Assembly: GCA_946811185.2 (NCBI GenBank)
Contig: OX328109.1
Span: 34,270,129 to 34,334,128, forward strand
DNA length: 64,000 bases
Reading direction: 5' to 3'
From: Hippopus hippopus
Lineage: Eukaryota > Mollusca > Bivalvia > Cardiida > Cardiidae
Shown: in pieces, positions 31,749 through 43,059 of the stretch
Numbering within the stretch: the first letter of the stretch is position 1
How the letters are laid out: every line of letters starts with the position of its first letter
The notes under the pieces: model-generated
The model's input: the letters and a program-made list of their open reading frames with translations, nothing else
Told to the model about the DNA's origin: nothing
Database searches by the model: none
Program-made: the position numbers and the translations under genes

Positions 31749-32222
31749 ATGTTTACATTTCTTATACTTTTTGAGTTATGCACCAGACAAAATTTAAATA
31801 TGAAAAATAACAAAGGGCAATAACTCCTAAATTATGGCACTGGAAGTTTTGGTATTATACACAGCACTTCTCCTTAACGTCATCTATCAACCTGTGAAGT
31901 TTCATGTTTATATCTTAAGGAGTTTTCAAGTTATGCTCTAGACAAAATTTAAGTGAGAAAAAAAAAGGGTAATATCTTTAAAATATGCAATCATGAGTTA
32001 TAGTTCATGTGCACTGCGCTTCTCCTTGATGAGATCTATCAACAAGTGAAGTATCATGTTTACACCTGTTATAGTTTTTGAGTTATGCTCCGGACAAGAA
32101 AGTGGGACGGAAGGACGGACAACAGACGGAATGATTGAAATACGGAATGACGGAATTTCGGAATGACGGAATGACGGACGGCTACTATTACCATATCCCC
32201 CGCCGCCTTTTCGGCGGGGGAT
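31749..32222 (+). repeat. 150-bp-unit interspersed repeat, right part and terminal hairpin
   Basis: Two to three more units continue after the LINE, then a run of gacgga-type repeats (ggaaggacggac, ggaatgacgg) and a GC-rich terminal hairpin tatcccccgccg-ccttttcgg-cgggggata. A hairpin at the end recalls Helitron 3' ends, but no CTRR follows, so I leave the class open. Confidence 0.8.
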
Positions 32223-32593
32223 AATAATTCAAAACACAGTAATTTACAACACAAATGATACTATAAGCTCCCACTTACAGTTCACAGAGTCTAACCAATT
32301 CAAACTGTCATAATATGTAACAATTCTGTTAATCCAGAATCCGAGAAATTCACGAAGAACGCATAAAATTCCTGGTCTCAATAGAACTCTAAAAAGCTGA
32401 AAATCCAACGATGATAATGACAGTATAAGAGTTAACAGTAATGCCAGTAGAATACTTAATCTTTAAATTCTTTCCAAACTTCATTCGTAAACATCAATCT
32501 CACAAATTTTCTCCTTTTACCAAGCCTTCGGTGTTTGAGCCCTTATATATCATAATAGAAGAATCGAGTACACCCGAAGTATGTAAGTATGTA

Positions 32594-33621
32594 CAGGGTG
32601 TTTCATAATATCTGTCCTTATTCTACGAGTCAGTATTTTCTACAAGTTTCAATTTAAACTGAATTGAAAGCTTCCAACTTTTTGCAGACATAATAAAATT
32701 TCATTTGATATGTAGTACATAGACATTACTCACATAATAGTTACTACACTACACTTTTTCTGACAAGTCCACTTTACAACAATGACGTCTACTGTGAGCA
32801 ATTCTGACGTCTAGTGTAGGCCTATTGTGAGAGTTTTTCATTACATGTCTTCGACCCCCCCCTCCGTTATTTTTATAAATTTCTTTTTTGATTGCAGCCT
32901 TAAAGTCGTAAATAGATCTATCTCCTGACATTGGGCTGTACACTTTTTATAATGCACCTTACAAGAAAAAGTTGGAGGGTCAAAATGTGTAACCAGACCT
33001 GAAAGAAATTAACTTTTGCCAGGATGCTTTTGAAAGTCATTCAGTTATGCTTCCGGTCGTATGTTGTGTGGCTCCTCCTTGCTAAAATCAAATGTATGTA
33101 CTAGTACCCGTGTCTTTGATCTTAATACCTTTTTCTTTTGGCATCGGAATGAAATTCTTCCTCAGAATGTTCAGATAGCTCTCCTTATTTACTGTGTCGG
33201 CATTGTCCTCGCCACCTGCGAAAAACATATGGGAACCACTATACCGTCTGCGCTGAAAACAGCCCATGAGGTAATTGTCTCATTGGTGTAGCAGTTTTTT
33301 CAATATGAAAGCACGATTTCTCTGTTGCTCTAAACCCGTTCTGCTGCTTGTAAACCTCTGCGCTTCTAGGATAATCTCTAAACAAAGTGTTGACATTATG
33401 TAAAGTCCCAGAATTGACGTTGTGCAGGACGCTTGTTGTGAAATGGACTTGTCAGAAAAAGTGTAGTGTGTTAAAGAATGTTTAGGTAATGTTTGTGTAT
33501 TATATATCAAATGAAATTTTATTATGTCTGCAAAAAGGCAGTAGCTTTCAATTTATTTGAATCCTACATATGCAGACAATATTCATGTTCAGAATAAGGA
33601 CATATATTATGAAACACCCTG
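32594..33621 (-). mobile_element. Tc1/mariner-type transposon with long inverted ends
   Basis: Termini CAGGGTGTTTCATAATAT and its complement, 30 of 31 identical, flanked by TA on both sides. The inverted similarity continues imperfectly for about 220 bp inward (gcagacataataaaatttcat on both arms). The interior carries a degenerate minus-strand transposase segment. Confidence 0.85.
33100..33300 (-). pseudogene. Degenerate mariner-like transposase segment
   Basis: The minus-strand frame gives FAGGEDNADTVNKESYLNIL, which resembles the VxVNxExYLxxLRxxFIP segment between the first two catalytic Asp in many mariner-related transposases. No catalytic residue can be assigned, so the identification is tentative. 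Confidence 0.4.
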
Positions 33622-34046
33622 TATATACCAGAAGTATATTCGAGAAAACACAAGGGAATTCCAAATAAGAAATGTTTGCTGGATTATGGCAATAATAACA
33701 TCGATTTTTCTTTGAGACCAGGATATGGACCTATCATATGAATAATTAAGTACCTACATTACTATCGATCATAATCATTCGCTAATTACGAAATAATTAT
33801 AAAAAATCAATATTCTTTCTAGACCATTCTGTGTACATCTTGTTTGTAAAAAAACCCCGAAAGTACTGTAATAGTCACGAACATTCCGTAACACCTCCCC
33901 ACTTAATGAAAAAGAAAGCTTAAAAGAAGAAAGGTTTCTTTCCATAACATATAAACGTACAGCATAAATATAGGAGTGTTACACATAACATAACATAATA
34001 ATAATATATATTTTTTAAACAAACTTTACAAACTAAAATGAAGTAA

Positions 34047-34480
34047 CTACTCAGACCTGGAGAGTGCATCTGCTATAACATTATCTCTACCCATTTTATG
34101 TTTCAGGTCGAGATTATACTCTTGAAGAAGGAGGCTCCACCGCAACAACCTCTGGTTTTTATTTTTCATTTTATGAAGAAAAGTGAGAGGGTTGTGATCG
34201 GTGAAGACAGAGCGAAAGAAGAGGATGAAACATACACTTAAAAAAATTGAAGAGAAAGAATAAGAGCAAAACACTCTTTTTCAATGGTGGAATACATTTT
34301 CTGGTGTTTATTAAATTAATGTGAAAAATAACAAACAGAATCATCAACACCATTTTCATCTTCTTGCAAAAGCACTCCCCCTGCACCAACGTCCCTAGTA
34401 TCAACAGCAAGTTTAAACGGTTAATAGAAATTTGGAGCCAAAAGCACCGGTGCACTTCTAAGCATGGCTTTGATATTCTC
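34047..34480 (-). pseudogene. RNase H region of copy 3
   Basis: Broken minus-strand frames. The end is clear: VFTDHNPLTFLHKMKNKNQ, LLRWSLLLQEYNLDLKHK, GRDNVIADALSR, the standard C-terminal RNase H motifs of Ty3/gypsy elements (catalytic Asp in TDHNPL). The upstream part with the first Asp and Glu has frameshifts. Confidence 0.8.
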
Positions 34481-35239
34481 AAAAGAATTTTGACAAACTT
34501 CAGTCCAAACGAGTTTATTATTTTTCTTTGAAAGATCAGTTAATGGAGCTGAAATAGAAGAAAAATTATCACGGAATTTTTTGTAATAACCAGACGTACC
34601 CAGAAAACGCATAAGTTGCTTCTTACTCGAAGGTACAGAAAAATCATTGATTGCTTGAATTTTTGCAGAAATAGGTTTCACCTGACCCTGCCTCACCACA
34701 TGTCCTAAAAAAGTTAATGTTCCATGACAGAATTCACTTTTGTTCAAATTTACTCTCAACTGATATTCCGAAAGTCTGTCGAAGAAAGATCGAATTTTGC
34801 AAAGATGTTCCTCGCAGGTGTTTCTGTAGATAATGACATCGTCGATGTAAGCTCCAACACCATCAAGTCCAGAAATAACCATGTTGACAAGACGTTGAAA
34901 TGTAGCAGGCAAATTTTTCATACCAAATGACATTACTTTGTACTGGAAAAGACCATCTGGAGTAAAGAAAGCGGAAATTTCTTTGGCTTTTTCAGTGAAA
35001 GGAATCTGCCAAAATCCCTTTAATAAGTCAAATTTTGAATGTCCAATTTTGTCAATACAGTCGTCAATTCTTGGAATTGGAAAAGTGTGCGTTTTGGTGA
35101 CATTATTGACTATCCGATAATTTGTACACATACGAAAGCTTCCATCAGATTTTGGAACCAAAAAGCAAGGAAACGACCCCTCACTTTTTGATGGCTCAAT
35201 AAAGCCATTTTCTAATAAATATTGTATTTGTTCCTTCAA
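34421..35239 (-). pseudogene. Reverse transcriptase of copy 3
   Basis: A 272-codon open frame. Motifs: CFLVPKSDGSFRMCTNYR, FDLLKGFWQIPF (catalytic Asp), FGMKNLPATFQRLVN, AYIDDVIIY (YxDD pair), then FLGHVV and the connection segment FLGTSGYYKKFRDNFS. This frame is uninterrupted, although three residues are missing before FDLLKG relative to the other copies. It is the best-preserved part of the element. Confidence 0.88.
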
Positions 35240-36417
35240 ATATTGTTGTTTGAAAGGATGTGTCCGATATGGATGTTATTTTATTGCTTTGGCATCACCA
35301 ATGTCCACATCATGAAAATTCTTGTTGGTTCTTGAAGGCACATCAGGAAACAAGTATTCACAAATAAATTCCTTGAGTTGTTGCTTTTGAAAATATTCTA
35401 AATGTCCCAGTTTCTAATCCAAGTCCTGAAGAATGTCCGAGTTTTAACATATTAATATGACATAATTGAGTATTCTTGCGTCTATCAGGTGTGCAAACTG
35501 CATAATTTAGATCACTATTTTTTTCCTGTATACTATAAGGACCAAAGTACTTTGCTTGCAGAGGCTTGCCAGGGACAGGTAAAAGAATTAAAACTTTGTC
35601 TCCCGGTTTGAAAAACCTGGATTTAGACTGTTTATCATGTCGTGTTTTTCATTTTTGTTTGAGTAAAGATTGTCCTCAGCAAGTTCACAAGCTTTAAATA
35701 GATATGTTTGATCCTAAAGTCAGAAACATAATTCAAAAGGTTTAAAGAAGTGTCATCTTCAGAGAGAAGTTTCTCTTTGTAGAATTTTAAAGGACCTCTT
35801 ATAGAATGTCCAAAAACTAATTCAAAAGGACTGGACCCAAGAGATTCCTAAACAGATTCTCTAACAGCAAACAATAAAAGATGAATTCCTTCATCCCAAT
35901 CTCTACCTTTTTGATGACAGTAGGTCTTTATCATGTTTTTAAGTGTTTGGTGATCTCTCTCATGAGCTCCTTGAATCTCTGGATGATAAGCAGAAGTCTT
36001 GTATCAATGAGTGTTTAACTCACAGATAACTTGTTGAAAAATACTAGACATAAAGTTAGAGCCCTGATGTGACTGGATAGATTTTGGTAGACAAACCAAA
36101 GTAGAAGACTTAATAAGGGCTTTGACAATTGTTTTGGCCTTAATATTCATTAAAGGTATAGCTTCAGGAAATCTTGTAGAAGTACACATAATAGTGAGCA
36201 AGTATTCATTCCCAGATTTAGATTTTGGTAAAGAACCAACGCAATCAATAAGAACTCTACTAAAAGGCTCTTCAAAAGCTGGAATAGGATGAAGAGGCGC
36301 GCGAGGAATTTTCTGATTTGGCTTGCCTACAACTTGGCAACTATGACATATCCTGCAAAACTTAGAAACATCCTTTTTCATGCATGGCAAAGAAAAAAAA
36401 AAAAAAAAATGACTAAG
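35240..36417 (-). pseudogene. Integrase core of copy 3
   Basis: The minus-strand frame 36004-36432 contains the zinc-finger Cys pair (FCRICHSC) and the core with LIDCVGSLPKSKSGNEYLL (first catalytic Asp kept) and SIQSHQGSNFMSS, where the second catalytic Asp is replaced by His. The remaining C-terminal part (35240-36000) is fragmented. The N-terminal zinc-binding half lies beyond an inserted transposon (40169 onward). Confidence 0.82.
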
Positions 36418-36647
36418 TACCTTAAAGGGCAAATCAACAAGTTTCAGATATGGTTAATTTTCAAATCTACACTTATCAAATGGTAACCTGGTAATGTTGT
36501 AATTAGAAAAAAAAAAAAAAAAAAAATTAGTAAAAGTACTTTTTTTCAATTCATATTTCTGCTTATTAATTTTTATTGCATCGCTTATCTCCCTTACTTA
36601 TTGTTGCGTCCCTTGATTTGTGACGTCATAGGAGAGCTTGTTTCATT

Positions 36648-36841
36648 ATGGATGTTGTTTACGATAGTGAACTGAGCGATATTGAAGACGAAGAAATAGA
36701 CGATTCTGGGCCGGTAAGGCCGTACATGTACGAGCCAATTTTTAAAGAAACTTATTAAGTTTCTGATGATGAGGATAAAAGTAACTTTTCGCCCACTGAT
36801 GACGAAAATGACGATGTTGTGCCGGACTTTTCAACCTGTTG
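36648..36841 (+). pseudogene. Acidic N-terminal frame in the THAP transposon
   Basis: ATG 36648 opens 36 codons (MDVVYDSELSDIEDEE, then VRPYMYEPIF) to TAA at 36756. The same frame continues for 27 more acidic codons (VSDDEDKS, PTDDENDD) to TGA at 36841. Acidic starts followed by a PYxxEP motif occur in several transposon-linked and P2X7-tail-like proteins as I recall. The downstream domains are missing. Confidence 0.4.
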
Positions 36842-37757
36842 AGTATTGCGCGCTATTGAAATACGTCTATTACAGGGCGAACATCGCTTACAGAAATATT
36901 ATTCTATACATGATAAAATTAAGTGTATGGCATAAACTTTGTTTCACGTGAAGCATTTTCAGTAGATTAACGGGCGGAATTAAACAAAAAAAAAAAAAAA
37001 AAAAAATACGGTTTCAAGACAGTTCCACGACAACACAGTTCCCCGACACTTTTGAAGACATTTCCCCGACACTTTAGTTTCATGTCAAATAACCCTTTTC
37101 TTGACTTTTACGATTGATAATCGTAAGATGTTAGTTCTAACTATTTGTTGATGGGTCCTTGTTGATATTTGTACCTTGTAAAGAATTCTGTAAACATTGA
37201 CGGGTACAAGTTTATTCTCTCGTGGGTGAAGGGTTACACAATAAATCACGATTTTCATGAGAATAAGAATATTTTGAAATGCTGTTAACCAGCATGAAAT
37301 TTGATAAAAGAATATGTTCCGAGATTATTAAGAGTTAATTCTCAAAATTATTTTGAAAATTATTTTAGTTGTATTTCTTACCATACAGAAATACATGAAC
37401 ATCAGAGAGGGGGAGAGGGGATCTACCTCTGTGAAATACTTATTTGCTGTTTACCTTGTCCACATGATCCATTCAATGCAAAAATTTATCATACATGTAT
37501 AGCTATTGTATGTTCCATATAGAGCTTCTCTGTGGAAGTCTTAAACTCTGAATTGTAATTTTTTCAGTTCTTGTTTGTCTTATGCAAATTGTTTCAATTT
37601 GGGTAAGTCTCAAATTGGTCTACCGTCTACTAGGGACTGAGCGGTTAATACTGACATTCCGGTCAAATTGCAGTATAGACGATTTCAGATTCACTGTAAA
37701 AACATAGAAAGAGCTGGTAACTACCAATTGGTCCTTTATCCACAATATTTTCTATTT

Positions 37758-37990
37758 TTAACTCTTTACCAAACGACAAAATATTAAACAGGTCCAAATT
37801 GAAATTACTTGCAGACGACAAAATAAAGTTGAATATTTCAAAAATTGAAATTTGTTTCCAGCAGAGTAGAAAACACTGTGGTTAAAGGAGAAAATGCTGG
37901 CTACCAGCATTATCTCCTTTTCCTACAATGTTTTTAAAAGGCTTCTGTCTCAGCGTCGTAAAAACTAGGGATTGATTGGTAAAGGGTTAA
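37758..37990 (+). mobile_element. MITE family B, full copy
   Basis: TTAACTCTTTACC...GGTAAAGGGTTAA ends, and a central palindrome aaggagaaaatgctgg-ctac-cagcattatctcctt. 233 bp. It lies inside the THAP transposon. Confidence 0.85.
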
Positions 37991-38103
37991 ATATAAATCT
38001 CACACATTGGGCACGAGTTTTGTTTTGGTTCCCAGGAAGCAGTATCCGAAGAGATTAGTACGAGTTGTATGAACTTGTTTCTCAAGAGATGTAAAATACA
38101 TGT

Positions 38104-38338
38104 TTAAATTGTTACCAAACGTCAAATTTATTGACTCAACCGAATTGAGAGCATTTGGACTCAACAAAATTAAATTTTACTCACATGTTTGGACTTGTCT
38201 TTGATGGGGTAGAAAACATTGTAGAAAAAGGAGAAAATACTTGTTACCAGCATTTTCTCCTTACCTACAATGTTTTCAAAAGGTTTTTCTTTCTTCACAA
38301 GGGTCGTTAAAACAAAGGATTGTTTGGTAAAGGGTTAA
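38104..38338 (+). mobile_element. MITE family B
   Basis: Left end eroded (gttaccaaacgtcaaa), centre aaaggagaaaatacttgttaccagcattttctcctt, right end GGTAAAGGGTTAA. Confidence 0.75.
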
Positions 38339-38449
38339 ACTAAGTTAAACTAAATTCCAATAAACAATCACATTTTATCGGTCATATTTAAATGCTGTAG
38401 ATTTGAAATATTCTAATTTTTTATCATTTGGATTAGGGTTAGGCTAAAC

Positions 38450-38662
38450 CCTTACACAGATGGCAAAACTTTAGACTTGTCCACTCCACACCGAAAGTAT
38501 TTGCAGACCACGATCAAATGTGGCCTTGACAATTGGTCTGAGGGTAGAAAATATTATAGGAAAAGAAGATAACTCTGGGTATCAGGACTTATTCCTTCTT
38601 TCACCCTGTCCTCAAAAGCCTTCTCCATTAGGGTGGTTGAAGGTCAGAATTTTGAGGTAAAA
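38450..38662 (+). mobile_element. MITE family B, diverged
   Basis: taaacccttacacagatggc start, gtagaaaatattataggaaaagaag centre, and tgaggtaaaagaattgg end. Recognisable only by collinearity with the two copies to its left. Another decayed copy probably covers about 39139-39420. Confidence 0.5.
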
Positions 38663-39628
38663 GAATTGGTGTGTGAGACTGGTCAAAAACATTCTGTTTC
38701 CTAATTTAAAAAAAAAAATGTGTTATTTTTAATTTTCTCACTTTTGTCTGATTATCAGAGAAAATGACTTGTGTCAAATGTGCATTTTCAATATTTTCAT
38801 ACTGACATGTTCAAAACATTTTTCTCGGTAGCCTGTCTAGAAGACATAATATGGATAGGAAAAGGAAATATCCACAAATCGAAATTGTATAGATATAATT
38901 CAAAATTTGTTCAAAATGCATGTAAGTTGTCAAATCATTTTTAAGAGTGAAATGTCAAAGAGAAGTAGTGTATGGGATAAAAGCTGTAACATGGGTTTAC
39001 TGTCACAAACAAACATTACAGTGTAAAGGGGTGAGATATGCAAATGTTATGTAATCATTTCCTGTATTGTTTCAACTGGTCGGTGATGGATTAACATTTA
39101 TGACCATGACTAGGGGTAGCCAGATACTGACTTCACCCTTTACCATACAAACCCTAGATCTAGTTTCCAATACCCAGAGAAAGAGTGTTTGAAAAACAGT
39201 GTGGGAAGAAAACGATGTTTGCTGTTCAAAGAATGATTATTATCCCTTGAAAGTTTACATCATTTGAACAATATCGACTTTGTTATTTGCAAAATTTGTG
39301 TTATGAATTTGGATGAATCTATAATTTTGTTAAATGTTGAAATCATTTGGAAAAGGGAGAAAACGGCAGCAATTTCTCCTTTGTTCAGAATGAAGCGATA
39401 ATGTAGAAAAGGGTAAAATAGTACGAATAACAATTCATGTATTCCAATTTCAAGAAAAAAAAAAAATACCTACTTCATGTTGGATTTTCTTTTTGGAAAT
39501 TGCCGTTGCGGAATGTCTGTCTTTCGGAGTTTCGGTTTAAGGCCTATCTCTTTTCGACTCGGAGTTTCGAATAATGTCGGCACAGCGTCAGGTTTTAACC
39601 GCAGCCTAAAATTCCTACAACCAACTTC

Positions 39629-39847
39629 TTATGCGAGTTTTAGACTTATTAAGAACTGACTGTCATCGAAGTATTTCAGACACAATTTCGAATGAACCGA
39701 TGGCAAAAAATCCGTCGCTACTGTCCGGCCCCGGTTTAAACGTTGAATCCATAGTTTCCTCCTTCTTAATTCCTTCGGAGATTTGAAAATACTAATTCTA
39801 TGAGTTCCCGAATCGACGTTGCAGCCATAGGCTGCACAATTTACCAT
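39629..39847 (-). pseudogene. THAP-type zinc-finger remnant
   Basis: ATG-initiated 72-codon frame: MVNCAAYGCNV, then FKSPKELRRRKLWIQRLNRG, then SKLCLKYFDDSQF. Spacing fits the C2CH THAP domain (C-x4-C ... W ... C-x2-H-F), but the final zinc-ligand His is Tyr here, so it should not fold as a normal zinc finger. THAP domains bind DNA in P-element, ISL2EU-type and other transposases and in host proteins. The frame has no catalytic domain after it. Confidence 0.75.
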
Positions 39848-40168
39848 TTTTTCGGCTCAATTCTCAGTTAATACTCAGATATCTGCATACAATCATCCGC
39901 GTTCCTACTTTATGTCTACTGACGGTATACACAGACCGACTCGACAATGACGTCACACATGCACGGGAGATAAGCGAATCAGGGGAAGTAAGCCATGTAC
40001 CATTTTTAGGGCCGTATATCAGCGTGACAATTCGGCCGTGGTTTATGGCATGTTACAGGGAGGTATTTATGAAAAATGACGGACACATGTTTAGCTGACA
40101 TCATTTGCAGTTGATTAAAGGTAAAAAACAGTCTGGTCAAAATATTTTAGGATTTGCCCTTTAAGGTA

Positions 40169-40632
40169 AATTTTAGTAGCTCCAAGATGACCAGCTAAAG
40201 GACTTCATCGGCTATTGAAAGTACCTGATTTCTAGAAAATTTGGGTTAAACAATTTGATGTTTAATAGCCCAGTCACCATCTGTTGACACGTCAGTGGGT
40301 CTCCACTTCAGCATAAGAACGCCATTCTTGAAATAATATCCAACAGGAACTGAAGAAATATCATCTTCAGACAAGACCTTATTGAAAAGATTGGAAATCT
40401 CGGGGTCTTTTTCTTGTTTAATAATTAAATTCTCACGAGAGAAAACTTGAGATCCATGAGAAGTCTCAGTGGAAGATTTAACCCTTAGTTTATGAGAATC
40501 TACATCTAAATCGTGTGACCGAATATCCTTTTTAGGTAAGTCACAGTGAGGCGTAAAAGTAGAAGGGTCTACTAGAAGAATGGACATCTGAAGGACGGTG
40601 AAAACCATGGACGACACTGGAATTATTACCAC
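40169..40632 (-). pseudogene. Integrase N-terminal region of copy 3
   Basis: Minus-strand frames: PVGYYFKNGVLMLKWRP and GDWAIKHQIV, matching the pre-integrase linker of copy 1 (ELVCFYIKNGILMRKWR, DEWAVNHQVV), then a GHLGATK zinc-finger segment up to the transposon junction. A stop lies at 40246. Confidence 0.75.
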
Positions 40633-41066
40633 CAGTAACGACCAAAGGTTTCAAAGAATCCTTAAAAGGATGAGAAGAAAACTGACGTTTGTCAGAAATA
40701 ACCTTTTCAGGTAATCTAGGGAAATTTCCTTTAACTCCATCAAAGTCTTTTCCAGGGAGAAAAATCCCATCTTCATAGAATTTCTTTTGAGGAATTTGTG
40801 ACGACAAAACGTCAACAGATCCTGTATCAGGTACCGTAAGTCAAAAGACTAATTATGAATCCCAGAATGAGGCCAAGAAGTTTGAAAACTATCATCCTCA
40901 TCAGAAAAAATCTGGGATAAGAATGTGTCAGCCAGATTGTACTCTGAAGAACTCTTATTACAATGAGTTTTAGATAAAATTGCTTTTTGGGCCATAGCAC
41001 GAGTGACCGCACATGAAGGATACAAGTCAGGAATTTCTTCCTCATTTGGGTCGATGACCTCGTCCA

Positions 41067-41568
41067 TCTTAGGCTTTTCTGAATAAATTAGGTTTGCAAT
41101 AACCTTCCACCTGCTAGGTCATTTTCCATTAACAAATGAACTCCATCAATGGGTAAAGAAGATCAAACACCCACAGTTTCAGGACCAGAAATCAAATCTG
41201 ACTTAAGACTAACATGATGGAGGGGAGCACTGACTAGCCACACTCAACACCACGAAGTAAAACATTCTTGCCAGAGGAGGACTTCTCAGAAAAAGGCAGA
41301 GTATCTCCTAATAATAGAGATTGAGAAGCGCCCGTACCTCTCAAATTTTAATCCTCTTTCCATTGGCTTGGTCATTCAATAAAGAAATTAAACCCTCCGA
41401 AATAAAAGGTTCATAGACTTCTGAAAGTGAGAAGTCAGATAAAACACAAACATCCTGAACTTTGAGTAAATCCTGAGAAACAGGCATAAGATCCCCATTG
41501 TTGGATAAAGAATCCTCATTACTGAGCACATAATCCCCACAATTGGGTACAATATCCCTTCTGGACAT
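41067..41568 (-). pseudogene. Protease region of copy 3
   Basis: VYEPFISEGLISLL and then a GTGASQSLLLGDTLPFSE segment equivalent to the DTGASQSLILADVLPFSE of copy 1. The catalytic Asp of D(T/S)G is Gly here. A stop lies at about 41348. Downstream EEEIPDLYPSCAVTRA is shared with copy 1 (50000). Confidence 0.72.
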
Positions 41569-41807
41569 AGAGGAAGAAAAATCCTTATTTGGAACAGAAA
41601 AGCTTGGTTTTGAGCATGGTAAATGTACAAATATGCATAGACCGTTAAGTTAAAAAAGGAGGTAATTTGATCGAATTAAAGGTACATTTTAATAAGTACA
41701 TGCTTATTTCGTCAGAAAACAGGGATTGGGGTCACTGTGGAAGTTAACTTTCTCCAAAAAAAACTTCACCCTCTACAATACGGATCCCATGCGGTAAATC
41801 ATGTAAA

Positions 41808-41945
41808 ATGACCTCATTCATTCTTCAGGAGTCAGCAAACTATTGCCAAGAAAGACATAGTGTCCTCTACTCTTGTTTTCTTGACACTATGAAAGCATTC
41901 GACCATACGTGGATAAATGGTGTAATATACTGCCTTGTCTGGTGC
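41808..41945 (+). pseudogene. LINE reverse-transcriptase fragment
   Basis: A plus-strand frame holds VLYSCFLDTMKAFDHTWING, motif A of non-LTR reverse transcriptases (FLDxxKAFDxVW). The sequence to either side is unrelated. It is a small fragment of a Jockey/CR1-type LINE, different from the element at 27 kb. Confidence 0.65.
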
Positions 41946-42529
41946 CCGGTAATATCCTGTAAGGCTCGGTTAAGTGTCCGTGCGGTAGAACACGTGCGGT
42001 AGAACACGACCAGTACAACCAGTCATCACTTTGTTGAGCATTCTCAGGCCTTTTCCTCTGATGCCAAGATGAAACAGTTTATACATTTTTGTGTATCAGG
42101 AAAGTGGCTTACTCATTGTGTATACACTTTACAGCATCAACAAATCTACAGGTAACTCACCTTCCAGGAAATGCCAAGCTGTGATTGGATAATACTCTAA
42201 TACAAATCTTAGGAAATAGGGCATTGTTCTAAATCCAATACAGTTTCATGTATTAATCTTTTAATACATGTATTAGGGATGTACAGACAGTAAGATTTGT
42301 CTCAGATTAAAACATCTCTGAGACTGATCATGCTGTGTGTACCGAGCTTTAATCGTACGAAAGTGTTTGACTACAAATTTTGGACCCTGACTGGCTTAGT
42401 CATAACTGCAAACTGGTGCGCTGTAAAACTGTAAGAAACATTCGGCCAAAATCGGGTGATCCGTTAATCAAATCCTTAGGTGTAGGTATGGATGAATTAT
42501 ATATCAATAAAACTTTGATATGCAGTAAA

Positions 42530-42616
42530 TATACTCACAGCAAAAAAAGTTTCGACCCATGTCAGCCTGCCTGGTCCGCGCAGGCTGACATGGGCCGATA
42601 CTTTACGTTGATGCAT
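42530..42616 (+). mobile_element. MITE family C, right half
   Basis: gtttcgacccatgtcagcctg...caggctgacatgggccgatac and ttgatgcattaa. The left arm is absent. Confidence 0.65.
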
Positions 42617-42844
42617 TAACCCTTTACCAAACAATCCCCGGTTTTTACAACCCTGAGATAGAAGTCTTTTGAAAACATGGTGGGAAAAGGAGAAAATGCT
42701 GGTAATGAGCATTTTCTCCTTTTCCCACAATGTTTTCTACTCTGCTGGAAACAAATTTCATTTTTTGAGTTACGTTTATCTTGTTGTCTGCAAGTGCTTT
42801 CAATTTGGGCCTGTCTAAAATTTTGTCGTTTAGTAAGGAGTTAA
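42616..42844 (-). mobile_element. MITE family B, full copy
   Basis: TTAACCCTTTACCAAACAA ... TCGTTTAGTAAGGAGTTAA, with a central near-perfect palindrome (ggagaaaatgctggtaat-gagcattttctcc). It begins in the TTAA that ends the family C fragment. Confidence 0.85.
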
Positions 42845-43059
42845 GCCGTCTCACATGTATTTGTGCCACCAAACTTTTTTCAGAGAGAATTTTGATCTGT
42901 TTTCAGAAAAAAAAAGAAGGACAAAAAAATCTGCACCTACCTACACGCCACAATTTATATGGAGAAAACACGTCTAATGTTTTTGCCTATTAACCGTGAC
43001 ACAATACTAGACTCTTGTACTAGTATACTAGTATTGGGTCAATATAGAGACAACACATA

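Larger units (their letters stand above)
32315..33893 (-). repeat. 3' LTR of copy 3, split by a transposon
   Basis: Minus strand begins TGTTACGGAATG (33893) and ends GAATTGTTACA (32315). It is followed inward by GGTG-type purine tract and RNase H. Removing the 1028-bp transposon and one TA leaves about 549 bp, close to the 562-611 bp LTRs of copies 1 and 2. Confidence 0.75.
36420..40166. mobile_element. DNA transposon with THAP remnant
   Basis: A 3747-bp insertion with 16-bp inverted ends (CCTTAAAGGGCAAATC) and TA on both sides (36418-36419, 40167-40168). Deleting it restores a continuous integrase reading frame, so the boundaries are exact. Near the right end a THAP-type zinc finger is encoded on the minus strand. 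Near the left end there is an acidic plus-strand frame. The middle is filled with family B MITEs. A THAP domain with a 2-bp duplication recalls the ISL2EU/IS4EU group (inference). TIR and interior should be compared with it. Confidence 0.8.
32315..41640 (-). mobile_element. Gmr1-like LTR retrotransposon, copy 3, truncated
   Basis: Minus-strand element: 3' LTR (32315-33893), purine tract (33894-33905 read as complement), RNase H (34047-34480), reverse transcriptase (34421-35239), integrase (35240-36417 and 40169-40632), protease region (41067-41568). The order PR-INT-RT-RH equals that of copy 1. Gag and the 5' LTR are absent beyond 41640. Two DNA transposons have inserted into it. It is clearly more diverged from copies 1 and 2 than those are from each other. 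Confidence 0.85.

Noticed and set aside
31960..32222. Helitron 3' end (GC hairpin after the gacgga repeats)
   Set aside because: The hairpin fits, but no CTRR-T terminus follows and no Rep/helicase or 5' TC end was found.
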